A stretch of 41,176 bases of DNA from an uncultured Bacteroidota bacterium (GTDB lineage Bacteria; Bacteroidota; Bacteroidia; Flavobacteriales; Flavobacteriaceae). The notes under the pieces are model-generated. The model had not been told where the DNA came from. It saw only the letters and a list, made by a program, of their open reading frames with translations, and did not search any database. Positions 24,808-33,040 of the stretch are shown here, in pieces (the first letter of the stretch is position 1; each line of letters begins with the position of its first letter). The stretch covers positions 1 through 41,176 of the forward strand of contig CACNQJ010000010.1 of the NCBI GenBank assembly GCA_902622575.1. Reading direction: 5' to 3'. Both the position numbers and the translations under genes were made by a program.

Positions 24808-26184
24808 TTAGATTGTGTTTGAGTATGTACCAACTTTTTGATTAATTAGAGGGTCAAACCTCATGGCTATATTTCTTGTGAATAATCTACCTTTTTCAAA
24901 AACGATTAATTTTGAATCTTGAATCTTAATTAAATTGTCGCTAATAAAATCCTCGAATTTAGAGGCATTAAAATCTAATACGTTAACGACTTTTTCTACT
25001 GAACAATTATTTTTCTTAGCGATTTCAAATAGATCTAAATAATAATTGCACATTATTGTATTTATAGCATCTCTTACAATTTTTTGTTCATCATTTACAG
25101 AATAACCTCTTAAAACAGCTAAATTATTTTTTTCAATTGAGTTAATGTACTGTGCTGCATTTTTGATATTTTGACTATATGCAGAATCCAATTGGGATAT
25201 TGAGGATGCTCCAAATGCATAAACTTGTCCTGTAGTTTCTCTTGTGCAATAACCTTGGAAATTTCTATGAAGCTGTTTGTTTTTTAATGCTATATCAAAT
25301 TCATCTCCAGGTTTTGAGAAGTGATCCATTCCAATTGCAACATAACCTGCTTTCATGAACAAATCATAAGAATTTTCATACATCATAGCTTTTTCTTTTG
25401 AGCTAGGAAATCCAATTTTTTCTAAAATTTTTTGTCTTGGTAAAATTGAAGGCACATGCGCATAAGAAAATGTAACTATGCGTTCAGTATCTAATTCAAT
25501 CGCTTTTTCAACAGTTTTTTTAAAACTTTCAACGGTTTGTAAGGGAAGTCCATAGACTAAATCTATGTTAGTTCCAGTGAAGCCTTCAGATTTAATTTTT
25601 TTTACGATTTCATTTATTGGATGCTTAGATGGCTTTCTATTAATTGCATCTAAAACATCATTCCTAAAATCCTGAATTCCTAGAGAAATTCTATTGAAAC
25701 CAAATTTTTTAAGCAATTCAATATGTTTAAATTCTAAATGAGCTGGATTACATTCAATCGCCATTTCGTAATTTTCAGAAAAATTAAACTCCTCATACAA
25801 CTTATTTGTTATTTTCTCAATATACTTAAGAGATATTGCATTAGGTGTTCCACCTCCCCAATGAACTTGAGTTAGTTTCCTGCTTTTATTAATCAGTTTA
25901 CCTACATAATCAATTTCTTTAACCACTGCATCAACATATCTTTCTAAGAAAGGTTTAGTAAAGCCAGATTCAGTGGTACAGCCACAAAAATGACATATTT
26001 GAGGACAAAATGGAATATGAATATATGCAGAAATATTCTGTGGATTTTCAGTATTTGAATTTATAATTTTTTCTTTGAAATCTTCATTTGAAAAATTATT
26101 ATCAAAAAAAGTAGCAGGCGGGTAGGAAGTATACCTTGGACCTGTTTTACTATATTTTTTTATTAATCTTTCCTCTACTTTCAT
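24808..26184 (-). CDS. hemN: oxygen-independent coproporphyrinogen III oxidase (radical SAM)
   Basis: A 458-residue radical SAM enzyme. The cluster motif lies in AYIHIPFCPQICHFCGC with Cys60, Cys64 and Cys67. VHWGGGTPN, IECNPAH, RISLGIQDF and VYGLPLQT are the HemN-type core motifs, and residues YTSYPPATFF near the N terminus match true HemN rather than HemW. It decarboxylates coproporphyrinogen III without oxygen. It starts 2 nt after the hemE stop and runs directly into hemH. A HemN in an apparently aerobic pathway ending in FAD-type HemY is common in this phylum. Confidence 0.95.
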   Translation of the reverse strand: MKVEERLIKKYSKTGPRYTSYPPATFFDNNFSNEDFKEKIINSNTENPQNISAYIHIPFCPQICHFCGCTTESGFTKPFLERYVDAVVKEIDYVGKLINKSRKLTQVHWGGGTPNAISLKYIEKITNKLYEEFNFSENYEMAIECNPAHLEFKHIELLKKFGFNRISLGIQDFRNDVLDAINRKPSKHPINEIVKKIKSEGFTGTNIDLVYGLPLQTVESFKKTVEKAIELDTERIVTFSYAHVPSILPRQKILEKIGFPSSKEKAMMYENSYDLFMKAGYVAIGMDHFSKPGDEFDIALKNKQLHRNFQGYCTRETTGQVYAFGASSISQLDSAYSQNIKNAAQYINSIEKNNLAVLRGYSVNDEQKIVRDAINTIMCNYYLDLFEIAKKNNCSVEKVVNVLDFNASKFEDFISDNLIKIQDSKLIVFEKGRLFTRNIAMRFDPLINQKVGTYSNTI

Positions 26185-26186
26185 TT

Positions 26187-27206
26187 TTATCTATTCCAGT
26201 TTTTTTCCTTTATCCACTTAACTGTATTTTGAACTTTCTTATAGTTAATATCAGGCAGAAATCCATGACCCAAGTTGAATATCCAGTCATGATTATTTTT
26301 TCCAAAATCCGTTAATGATTCTAGATATGATTCAATTTTATGATCATCATAATAAAAAATTCTGGGATCCATATTGCCCTGAATTCCAACATTATCATCT
26401 ACTAACTTTCTTGCATTTTCTAATGACATATGCCAATCAATGCTAACAAAATCGCAAATTTCTTTATTTATTACCTTTAAGCCAAGTGAGTAATCTTTAG
26501 GAAAAAAAATCGTTGGACAATTCATTTCACTGGCTGCATTGAGTATTTTTTTTGAATGTGGTAAAATTAATTCCGTATATAAATCATGAGGTATACTACC
26601 ACAGTAGGTTTCAAAAAGCTGGAAACACTCAATACCGCTTTTAACTTGATTTTTTACATAATCAATGGAGGCTTCTGTTATTTGCTCTATAATTTTGATG
26701 CTTTCAGGCCTATTATTGTAAAAATATTTTATAGCATCTTTAAAGCCTTTTTTGGATTCATCCCCTCTGAACATAAATAAAAAAGTTGTCAAAGGTCCAC
26801 CGCAGAATCCTATCAGAGGAGTATTGTTCTTATTTTTAACTGTATTGGCTATATTATTGTAGATGTAATTAAGTTTTTCAGGTTTATAATTCAACACAAC
26901 ATTATTTTTCTCGTTTAAAGCATTAGCAAATTTTGGGCCATTCTTTGTAAAAATTAATTCGAGACCAAGGGCATCAGGGATCACTAAAATATCAGAAAAT
27001 AATATAGCACTGTCAACACCCAAGTCGTGTATCGGCAGTAGTGTAACCTCAGTTGCTAAATTTACGTCCTTCATCATATCGTAAAAATTATGACTTTCCT
27101 TAAGTTTTCGATATGATGGGAGTATACGACCCGCCTGTCTCATAAACCAAACTGGTGGGCGATGATTTTTCTTACCTTTTAATGTACTTAAGAAAATGCT
27201 ATCCAT
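26187..27206 (-). CDS. hemE: uroporphyrinogen decarboxylase
   Basis: A 339-residue TIM-barrel enzyme converting uroporphyrinogen III to coproporphyrinogen III. The signature PPVWFMRQAGRILPSYR (about 17-33) and the FSDILVIPDALG segment with the catalytic Asp are intact. GFCGGPLTTF and NLGHGFLPD are also present. Length is normal. Its start overlaps the hemL stop by 8 nt, so translation is coupled. Confidence 0.97.
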   Translation of the reverse strand: MDSIFLSTLKGKKNHRPPVWFMRQAGRILPSYRKLKESHNFYDMMKDVNLATEVTLLPIHDLGVDSAILFSDILVIPDALGLELIFTKNGPKFANALNEKNNVVLNYKPEKLNYIYNNIANTVKNKNNTPLIGFCGGPLTTFLFMFRGDESKKGFKDAIKYFYNNRPESIKIIEQITEASIDYVKNQVKSGIECFQLFETYCGSIPHDLYTELILPHSKKILNAASEMNCPTIFFPKDYSLGLKVINKEICDFVSIDWHMSLENARKLVDDNVGIQGNMDPRIFYYDDHKIESYLESLTDFGKNNHDWIFNLGHGFLPDINYKKVQNTVKWIKEKNWNR

Positions 27207-28488
27207 CTTTTAGTTTTTCTAGTGCTTTTTTGTTGCCAAGTATTAGTTTTTTTATGTCATTTTCTGAAATTACAGAGGACAAGAAAAGACATTCATATTG
27301 AGAGGGAGGTAGATAAATACCTTCTTTCAACATTAGATTAAAGTATTTTGCATACTTATCAGTATCAAGCTCTAAAGCATCTTTATAATTTATTATTTGG
27401 TCCTTTTTGGTAAAGAATAAAGTCATCATGGAGCCAACTCTAGAAATATGAGCATCGGTTTTGGTATCAATAATATTTTTGTTCCAACCATCTTCAATTT
27501 TCTTAGATATACTTTCCAATTTTTGATATACCTCTTTATCAAGCATTTTTAATAAAGTTAGACCCGCAGTCATTGCAAGAGGATTTCCAGAAAGTGTACC
27601 AGCTTGATATACTGGGCCTTCAGGCGCCAACATTCTCATAATATCAACTTTTCCACCGTATGCCCCTACAGGTAATCCACCCCCTATGATTTTTCCAAGC
27701 GTGGTTATGTCAGGCAACACATTATATAATTCTTGAGCTCCACCTGGTGCAACCCTAAAGCCAGTCATTACCTCATCAAATATTAATAAGCAATTATTAT
27801 AATCACAAATTTTTCTCAGTCCAGATAAGAAATTTTTTTTGGGCTTGACAAGACCCATATTTCCAGCAATAGGTTCAACAATTAGTGCTGCAATTTCATT
27901 TTTATTTTCATAAAATAATTCTTTTACAGAGTCTAAATCGTTGAATTCTGCAATCAAAGTGTCTCGAGCTATATTTTTTGTTACACCTGGGCTATCTGGA
28001 AGACCCAAAGTGACAGCACCAGAACCTGCTTTAATCAGAAAACTATCTCCATGTCCGTGATAATTTCCAGCAAATTTGATTATTTTTTCTTTGCCTGTAT
28101 ACCCTCTGGCCAATCTTATTGCACTCATTGTTGCTTCAGTACCAGAATTTACCATCCTTACCATTTCAACAGATGGAACCATTTCAACAATTTTTTTTGC
28201 AACTGCAGTCTCAATTTCAGTTGAAGCACCATATGTTGTGCCTTTTGAACTTGCTTCATTGACTTTGCTTATTATCCTTTTATTAGCATGACCAAAAATT
28301 AAAGGTCCCCAAGATGATACACAATCTATGTACTCATTTCCATCAATATCAAACATCTTACTTCCATTACCTTTATTAAAAAAAATAGGATTCGAGCCAA
28401 CACTTTTAAATGCTCTAACAGGTGAATTCACTCCACCAGGAATATATTTTTTTGCTTCAGAATATGCTTTTTTACTATTCTTAAACAT
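27199..28488 (-). CDS. hemL: glutamate-1-semialdehyde 2,1-aminomutase
   Basis: A 429-residue PLP enzyme making 5-aminolevulinate from glutamate-1-semialdehyde. It has the N-terminal PGGVNSPVRAFKSVG, GTTYGAST, NSGTEATMSAIRLARGYTG, FDEVMTGFR and the PLP lysine Lys266 in TTLGKIIGGGLPVGAYGG. Everything needed is present. It overlaps hemB upstream by 8 nt and hemE downstream by 8 nt. Its place in the same operon as hemA puts both C5-pathway steps under one control. Confidence 0.97.
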   Translation of the reverse strand: MFKNSKKAYSEAKKYIPGGVNSPVRAFKSVGSNPIFFNKGNGSKMFDIDGNEYIDCVSSWGPLIFGHANKRIISKVNEASSKGTTYGASTEIETAVAKKIVEMVPSVEMVRMVNSGTEATMSAIRLARGYTGKEKIIKFAGNYHGHGDSFLIKAGSGAVTLGLPDSPGVTKNIARDTLIAEFNDLDSVKELFYENKNEIAALIVEPIAGNMGLVKPKKNFLSGLRKICDYNNCLLIFDEVMTGFRVAPGGAQELYNVLPDITTLGKIIGGGLPVGAYGGKVDIMRMLAPEGPVYQAGTLSGNPLAMTAGLTLLKMLDKEVYQKLESISKKIEDGWNKNIIDTKTDAHISRVGSMMTLFFTKKDQIINYKDALELDTDKYAKYFNLMLKEGIYLPPSQYECLFLSSVISENDIKKLILGNKKALEKLKDG

Positions 28489-29467
28489 CAGTTTTATTTA
28501 AATATTTTACTACTTCAATAGAGTGATAGCTTATAATTGCGTCTGCACCGGCTCGTTTCATTGATGAGATAATTTCTAAAATTATTTCAAGCTCATCAAT
28601 ATATTGTTTTTGAGCAGCCGCTTTAACCATGGAATATTCACCACTAACATTATATGCAATGATTGGGACATTGAATTTAACTTTAACCTCTCTAATTATA
28701 TCTAAGTAGGCTAGTGCTGGTTTAATTATTACAGCATCTGCACCTTCATTAAGGTCTTGCTCTATTTCTCTTATAAATTCTTTAGAATTCTTGAAATTCA
28801 TTTGATAGCTTTTTCGATTTCCTTTTTTTGGGATATTATCAACTGCATTTCTGAATGGTCCATAAAAAGATGAAGCATATTTTACAGAATAAGGGAATAT
28901 TGGTATTTTTTCAAAACCTTTTTTGTCAAGCTCATTTCTAATCAGCTGAACACGACCATCCATCATATCAGAAGGTGCAATCACATCAGCTCCAGCTTCC
29001 GCTAAAGTTATTGACTGTTTGGCTAATGTTTGAATTGTTAGATCATTATCGACTTCATCATTTGTGATTGTTCCGCAATGTCCATGATTTGTATAACTGC
29101 AGTTGCAAACATCAGCTATCACTAAAAGCTTATCTCCAAATTTTTCTTTGATTTTTTTAATGGCTTTGGGTATAATACTGTTGTGTGAGCAAGCAATATC
29201 ACCATTCTCATCTTTTTGTTCTGAGACCCCAAAAAGTATAATATTTTTTAAACCAAGTTCTAACAGCTCAGAACAAAAATTTAGACAATTATCAATTGAT
29301 AATTGAAACTGTTTATCTAAGCCTTTAATTTCATTTTTAACGTTATGTCCGTCTGTAATAAATATAGGTTGTATTAAATCAGACTTATTAATTGAAACAT
29401 CTTCAAACATTTCTCTGATATTTAAATTATATCTTAACCTTCTTAATCTTGTCTTAGGATAATTCAT
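28481..29467 (-). CDS. hemB: delta-aminolevulinic acid dehydratase (porphobilinogen synthase)
   Basis: A 328-residue TIM barrel joining two 5-aminolevulinates. The zinc-site cysteines Cys121, Cys123 and Cys131 lie in ADVCNCSYTNHGHCG, pointing to a zinc-dependent enzyme. The Schiff-base lysines are Lys196 (SVKYASSFYGPFR) and Lys249 (VIIKPALAYLD). The ATG at 29467 overlaps hemD by 14 nt, and the 3' end overlaps hemL by 8 nt. Confidence 0.97.
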   Translation of the reverse strand: MNYPKTRLRRLRYNLNIREMFEDVSINKSDLIQPIFITDGHNVKNEIKGLDKQFQLSIDNCLNFCSELLELGLKNIILFGVSEQKDENGDIACSHNSIIPKAIKKIKEKFGDKLLVIADVCNCSYTNHGHCGTITNDEVDNDLTIQTLAKQSITLAEAGADVIAPSDMMDGRVQLIRNELDKKGFEKIPIFPYSVKYASSFYGPFRNAVDNIPKKGNRKSYQMNFKNSKEFIREIEQDLNEGADAVIIKPALAYLDIIREVKVKFNVPIIAYNVSGEYSMVKAAAQKQYIDELEIILEIISSMKRAGADAIISYHSIEVVKYLNKTDV

Positions 29468-30197
29468 AACTGGTTGTTTTTTTTAAAAATTTAATTAAAC
29501 TATCACTAATGCCTTCAAATGTCTGCATTTTTGAAGTTAAAACGGTTGAGTATCCAGCACTTTCAATGTATGAAGTTGTAGTCTTCCCAATGCTTACTAT
29601 TTTAGCAAGTGAAGGGTTATAAAAATTCACAAAAGATTTAAAAGAAGATGGGCTCGAAAAAATAACATAAGGTGACTTATTTTTGATAAGCTCCTCAAGA
29701 TTTTTGTACTTTTTGTCTACTAGTTTTGTTTGATAAACAATGATTTTTTTAGTTTTTGAAAATTTATTTAAAGATTTATACAATCCATCATTAGAAAGAG
29801 ATCCTTGAACTAATAGTGCATTTTTTGAATTAATTATTTTAGTTTTTTCTATTTCGGAACTCATTGAATCAGAATAATTTCTTTTGCAAACATAATCAGC
29901 TTTAAAGCCAAAATTTTCTAATTCATGAGCCGTTTTTTTTCCAATGCATATAAAAGACTTTGTGCTAAGGTCAATTTTTATTGAACCCGAATTGTTAAAA
30001 AAATATTTTACGCCATTTTTTGAAGTAAAAATTATTGAATCAGTTGAGTTTAAATTAATACTCTCATTGATGTCTGATTTTAATGTTTTAATCATGGGAA
30101 AATGAAAAAACTTGACTCCTGATTTCTTGAGCTTTAAAAACCCTAATTCATTAATCTCGTTGGTGATTACAACATTAATTTTTTCATTTAATTTCAT
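29454..30197 (-). CDS. hemD: uroporphyrinogen-III synthase
   Basis: A 247-residue HemD, a poorly conserved family recognised here by the two-lobed layout, FTSKNGVKYFFNN (about 58-70), the CIGKKTAHELENFGFKADYV segment (about 84-103), VIFSSPSSFKSFVNFY and SIGKTTTSYIESAGY. Position between hemC and hemB supports the call. It closes hydroxymethylbilane to uroporphyrinogen III. Three adjacent start candidates exist (TTG 30203, ATG 30200, ATG 30197); I used the last, whose reading fits best. It overlaps the hemC 3' end and overlaps hemB by 14 nt. Confidence 0.85.
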   Translation of the reverse strand: MKLNEKINVVITNEINELGFLKLKKSGVKFFHFPMIKTLKSDINESINLNSTDSIIFTSKNGVKYFFNNSGSIKIDLSTKSFICIGKKTAHELENFGFKADYVCKRNYSDSMSSEIEKTKIINSKNALLVQGSLSNDGLYKSLNKFSKTKKIIVYQTKLVDKKYKNLEELIKNKSPYVIFSSPSSFKSFVNFYNPSLAKIVSIGKTTTSYIESAGYSTVLTSKMQTFEGISDSLIKFLKKTTSYELS

Positions 30198-31113
30198 CAT
30201 CAATTTTTTTTAATAATTCAATAACATGATCTTTTTTAAATTTTTGGGATAATTCAATCGAAAGATCTTTTCTTAAATTCTTTGATGAAACTTTATGCCG
30301 AATCGACTTTTTACCGTCAAGTGATAGCACTATTCCATCCAAAAAAAGTGTATTGTCTTTTATGTAGGAATATGCTCCAATGGGATAATTACATCCACCC
30401 CCCATCTTTTTCATAAAATTCCTTTCATTTGTTGTACAAATCATAGTTTGTTCGTGATTTATTTTGGAAACAAATGCTGTAGCTTCAAGGTTATCAATAT
30501 TTGTTTCAACTGCAATTGCGCCCTGACCCGGTGCATTTAAAAATGAATTTAATTCAAAATATTCTGTTATGTATTGTTCTAAATTTAATCTCTCAATTCC
30601 TGCAGCTGCCATAACTAATCCATCGAAATTACCATCAATCATTTTATTTATTCTAGTGCCAACATTTCCTCTAACATCAATAATATTTAAATTCTCATTC
30701 AAACTTAAAATCTGTGCTTTTCTTCTTAGTGATGTGGTACCAATTATGTCATTCTTAGTAAAATCTTGAATTCGTTTTTTATGATTACTTAGAAAAACAT
30801 CTTGTGGATTCCCCCTTTTTAAAACGGCGGATAACCTTAGTTTGTCAATTTGCTCGACAGGCATATCTTTTAAACTATGAACTGCTATATCAATTTTGTT
30901 TTCCAATAATAAATGCTGAATTTCCTTCACAAAAAAACCTTTATCCAAGTTTCTGTCCAGAGGCTTATCAAGTAGTATATCACCTTTTGTTTTTACCTCT
31001 TTTATCTCAATTATCAGATTTGGAAAGTTTTTTTTTAACTCTTTTTTTACTAAATGTGTTTGATAAAGAGCTAATTTACTTGTTCGGCTTCCAATGATAA
31101 CTTTATTTTTCAT
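30184..31113 (-). CDS. hemC: hydroxymethylbilane synthase (porphobilinogen deaminase)
   Basis: A 309-residue enzyme polymerising four porphobilinogens. The N-terminal IIGSRTSKLALYQT, FVKEIQHLLLENKIDIAVHS with SLKDMP, the GTTSLRRKAQ substrate-binding segment, and the dipyrromethane-cofactor cysteine Cys241 in KKMGGGCNYPIGAY are all intact. The start overlaps the hemA end by 11 nt; the end overlaps hemD. Confidence 0.97.
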   Translation of the reverse strand: MKNKVIIGSRTSKLALYQTHLVKKELKKNFPNLIIEIKEVKTKGDILLDKPLDRNLDKGFFVKEIQHLLLENKIDIAVHSLKDMPVEQIDKLRLSAVLKRGNPQDVFLSNHKKRIQDFTKNDIIGTTSLRRKAQILSLNENLNIIDVRGNVGTRINKMIDGNFDGLVMAAAGIERLNLEQYITEYFELNSFLNAPGQGAIAVETNIDNLEATAFVSKINHEQTMICTTNERNFMKKMGGGCNYPIGAYSYIKDNTLFLDGIVLSLDGKKSIRHKVSSKNLRKDLSIELSQKFKKDHVIELLKKIDDEIK

Positions 31114-32368
31114 TTAGGAAAATTTGATTTATAATTTCAATTGCCCTTTCATCTTTTCCATTATTACTAGCCTTTTTTATTTTTTTGACTAGATTATTTG
31201 AAAACTTATCATAAACCTTACTGAGGTGAGAATTTAGGTCGTCACCATTTTTCTGTTCCGAGTAGTAATCTTCAATATTGTTCAGTGTTTCATTTACTAT
31301 TAATTCACGCACTTGTTTTTTTAAAGACAAAATTGAGGGTCTTAATGATCTCGCATTAGTCCAATCATCAAATTCAACTAAAAATTCTTCTATATACAAT
31401 TCAGCTTTAATAATTTCTCCTTTTCTCTTTTTATAATTTTCATTTACAGCATCTTTGAGATTGTCAACGTTAATTACTTCAACATTCTCCATATCATATA
31501 AATCACTTGATAAATTTCTGGGTACTGATAAATCAACTAAAAGAAGTTTTTTTTCTCTACCGTTCATTATTTCTAATAAATCAGATTTACTTAAAAGTGT
31601 GTTTCTTGAGCTGGTTGAAAATATAACAACATCACAGTTTTTTATTTCATTTTTAAAATTTCTAAATTTTATTGATTCATATCCAAGCTCTTTACAAAAA
31701 TCAGTTGATTTTGATTCGGTTCTATTAGTGATTTTTATGTTTTTAATATTTTTTCTGTGTAAGTGTCTTATTGATAATTTTGATGTTTCACCAAGTCCAA
31801 CACACATGAAATTAGATTCCGATAAATCATATTTTTTGGTGATTTGCTCGACTGCAGCATAGCTTACAGAGACAGCACCTCGGCCAATGTCAGTGTTTGT
31901 TCTTATATATTTTCCAGTTTCAAGAGACTTCTGAATCATTCTTCCTAAAATTGGTCCAAGCATTTTATGCTTTTTTGAAAAGTAGTAAGCATCTTTAAGT
32001 TGTTCAACTATCTGAAATTCTCCAATAATCATTGACTCTAAACCTGAAACAAGTCGAAACAAATGGTTGGCAACATTGTATGAGCCTGTAAGATTATTTA
32101 AGTAAGGAGACAAGCTGTCTTTGTAGCCTTTAAAATCTACAAGTTCTTTTACGATAGTATGTAAAAATTTTTTTTCTTCTCCTACGTGATTTTCAAATTC
32201 AAAATATATTTCGGTTCGATTACATGTTGATATCATCATTAATCCCTCAACACCAACCTTTTTTTTGAGTAGATTATTAAAAACAATTTTTTCAGAATTG
32301 TCAAAGTAAAATTTTTCTCTTATTTCTAAGGGAGCAATTTTGTAGTTAATGCTGATTAGTCCTACCAA
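31103..32368 (-). CDS. hemA: glutamyl-tRNA reductase (start uncertain, TTG)
   Basis: First enzyme of the C5 heme pathway, reducing glutamyl-tRNA-Glu to glutamate-1-semialdehyde. It shows NYKIAPLEIREKFYF, the catalytic-Cys motif MMISTCNRTEIYFE, the substrate segment MIIGEFQIVEQLKDAYYFS, the NADPH-binding VGLGETSKL and a helical dimerisation tail. No ATG is available. The frame opens with TTG at 32413, but that codon lies inside an exact TAnnTTTG promoter-like box, and a second such box follows. The TTG at 32368 gives MVGLISINYKIAP, a 421-residue protein with the catalytic Cys at 49, as in family members (about 48-50). It is the first gene of the nine-gene heme operon. Confidence 0.92.
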   Translation of the reverse strand: MVGLISINYKIAPLEIREKFYFDNSEKIVFNNLLKKKVGVEGLMMISTCNRTEIYFEFENHVGEEKKFLHTIVKELVDFKGYKDSLSPYLNNLTGSYNVANHLFRLVSGLESMIIGEFQIVEQLKDAYYFSKKHKMLGPILGRMIQKSLETGKYIRTNTDIGRGAVSVSYAAVEQITKKYDLSESNFMCVGLGETSKLSIRHLHRKNIKNIKITNRTESKSTDFCKELGYESIKFRNFKNEIKNCDVVIFSTSSRNTLLSKSDLLEIMNGREKKLLLVDLSVPRNLSSDLYDMENVEVINVDNLKDAVNENYKKRKGEIIKAELYIEEFLVEFDDWTNARSLRPSILSLKKQVRELIVNETLNNIEDYYSEQKNGDDLNSHLSKVYDKFSNNLVKKIKKASNNGKDERAIEIINQIFLNEK

Positions 32369-32386
32369 CTTTTTTACTTGATACGC

Positions 32387-32418
32387 CAAATTTACTTTCA
32401 AAGAGATATCCAAAAATA
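32387..32418 (-). promoter_or_regulatory. overlapping -7 boxes for the heme operon
   Basis: Reverse strand TATTTTTG (32418-32411) and TAAATTTG (32394-32387) both match TAnnTTTG exactly. The TTG of the first lies 16 nt before the second, so it may instead serve as its -33 element. Either box fits a start for hemA downstream of 32413. Confidence 0.4.
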
Positions 32419-32461
32419 ACGCTAGAAGGTCTAAAAGTATAGCTATCAGTTCACAGAGCTA

Positions 32462-32480
32462 ATATATAATGATTCTAAAT
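32462..32480. promoter_or_regulatory. imperfect copy of the iron-region palindrome (operator 1)
   Basis: ATATATAAT-G-ATTCTAAAT: the right half is identical to the perfect palindrome at 39267-39289, and the left half matches seven of nine bases. It lies upstream of the hemA promoter boxes and upstream of the candidate plus-strand RNA. Confidence 0.45.
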
Positions 32481-32523
32481 AATAATATCGATAAAAGTTC
32501 TTTTAAATATCATTTTTAAATTA

Positions 32524-32531
32524 TATGTTTG
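32524..32531 (+). promoter_or_regulatory. -7 box for the candidate plus-strand RNA
   Basis: TATGTTTG matches TAnnTTTG exactly. The predicted start is about 32536, which is where operator 2 begins. No TTG is seen near 32501, the expected -33 position, so support rests on the -7 box, the operator and the terminator. Confidence 0.4.
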
Positions 32532-32535
32532 AACT

Positions 32536-32558
32536 TTATTTATAATAATTCTAAATAA
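32536..32558. promoter_or_regulatory. near-perfect copy of the iron-region palindrome (operator 2)
   Basis: TTATTTATAAT-A-ATTCTAAATAA is an 11-1-11 palindrome with one mismatched pair. It has the same right half as the 39267-39289 site and sits over the predicted start of the plus-strand RNA. Confidence 0.6.
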
Positions 32559-32608
32559 CATTTTATTTAGTTAATTTATTATAGTTTTTTCTAGTTCACA
32601 CCTTGAGA

Positions 32609-32649
32609 GGGACTTAGGTATAACTCAGAATATCTAAGTTCCTTTTTTT
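32609..32649 (+). terminator. intrinsic terminator, plus strand
   Basis: GGGACTTAGGTAT (32609-32621) pairs with ATATCTAAGTTCC (32630-32642) over 13 bp around the 8-nt loop AACTCAGA, followed by seven T (32643-32649). The two G-U pairs (32611-32640, 32618-32633) form only in plus-strand RNA. On the minus strand no T-run follows. Confidence 0.7.
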
Positions 32650-33040
32650 AATCGATAAACTTGAGTTTGTATTTTTTGTCAAGTACTGGACAGTTATCGT
32701 ATTTACCAAATATTTTATATCTAATCGAAGCTATAAAATCATAGAAGATGTCACAAATGAAATATGGAATAGCACTTATTAAAAGTCTAGGGAAAAGAAA
32801 TTTTTTTGTTTTTTTGAGAACATAGTGAACAGCTTCTGTTTTTCTAACTAATTTCCCATTTTCCATCATTACAGCAATAGAGTCACTGTTTTTTAAAATA
32901 TGCATGTTTTCTTTAGCAAAATTGCTCTGAAAATTGGAAAACAAGAAAACATTGTCACTATCATTTTTATGTACCCATCTAAAAAATGAATTACACATTA
33001 CGCAAACTCCATCGTAAATGATAATATCTTTTTTTTTCAT
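32648..33040 (-). CDS. DCC-family (DUF393) thiol-disulfide oxidoreductase-like protein
   Basis: A 130-residue protein opening with IIIYDGVCVMCNSFFRW, the DUF393/DCC signature with a CxxC pair (Cys13, Cys16), followed by a thioredoxin-like region and RYKIFGKYDNCPV. Function is not established; the CxxC suggests redox activity. DCC domains are often next to, or fused with, HTTM proteins, and an HTTM gene lies two genes upstream. The ATG overlaps the TonB receptor stop as TGATG, so translation is coupled. It is the last gene of the iron operon. Confidence 0.85.
   Translation of the reverse strand: MKKKDIIIYDGVCVMCNSFFRWVHKNDSDNVFLFSNFQSNFAKENMHILKNSDSIAVMMENGKLVRKTEAVHYVLKKTKKFLFPRLLISAIPYFICDIFYDFIASIRYKIFGKYDNCPVLDKKYKLKFID

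Larger units (their letters stand above)
32536..32649 (+). ncRNA. candidate small RNA between hemA and the iron operon
   Basis: About 114 nt of plus-strand sequence bounded by a TAnnTTTG box with an operator on its start and by a strong plus-strand intrinsic terminator. No plus-strand gene leads into this terminator, and only tiny open frames (16 codons or fewer) occur. It lies in the longest gap between genes in the window. The middle part (32559-32608) is A/T-rich and ends in the unpaired segment TTCACACCTTGAGA (32595-32608), which could be a target-binding region. Existence, exact start and targets are inferred. The alternative is that the hairpin only protects the 3' end of the minus-strand iron operon. 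Confidence 0.4.

Noticed and set aside
32469-32519. A 16-codon open frame on the plus strand in the hemA upstream gap
   Set aside because: Too short, A/T-driven and overlapping operator 1; it ends before the candidate RNA's -7 box.
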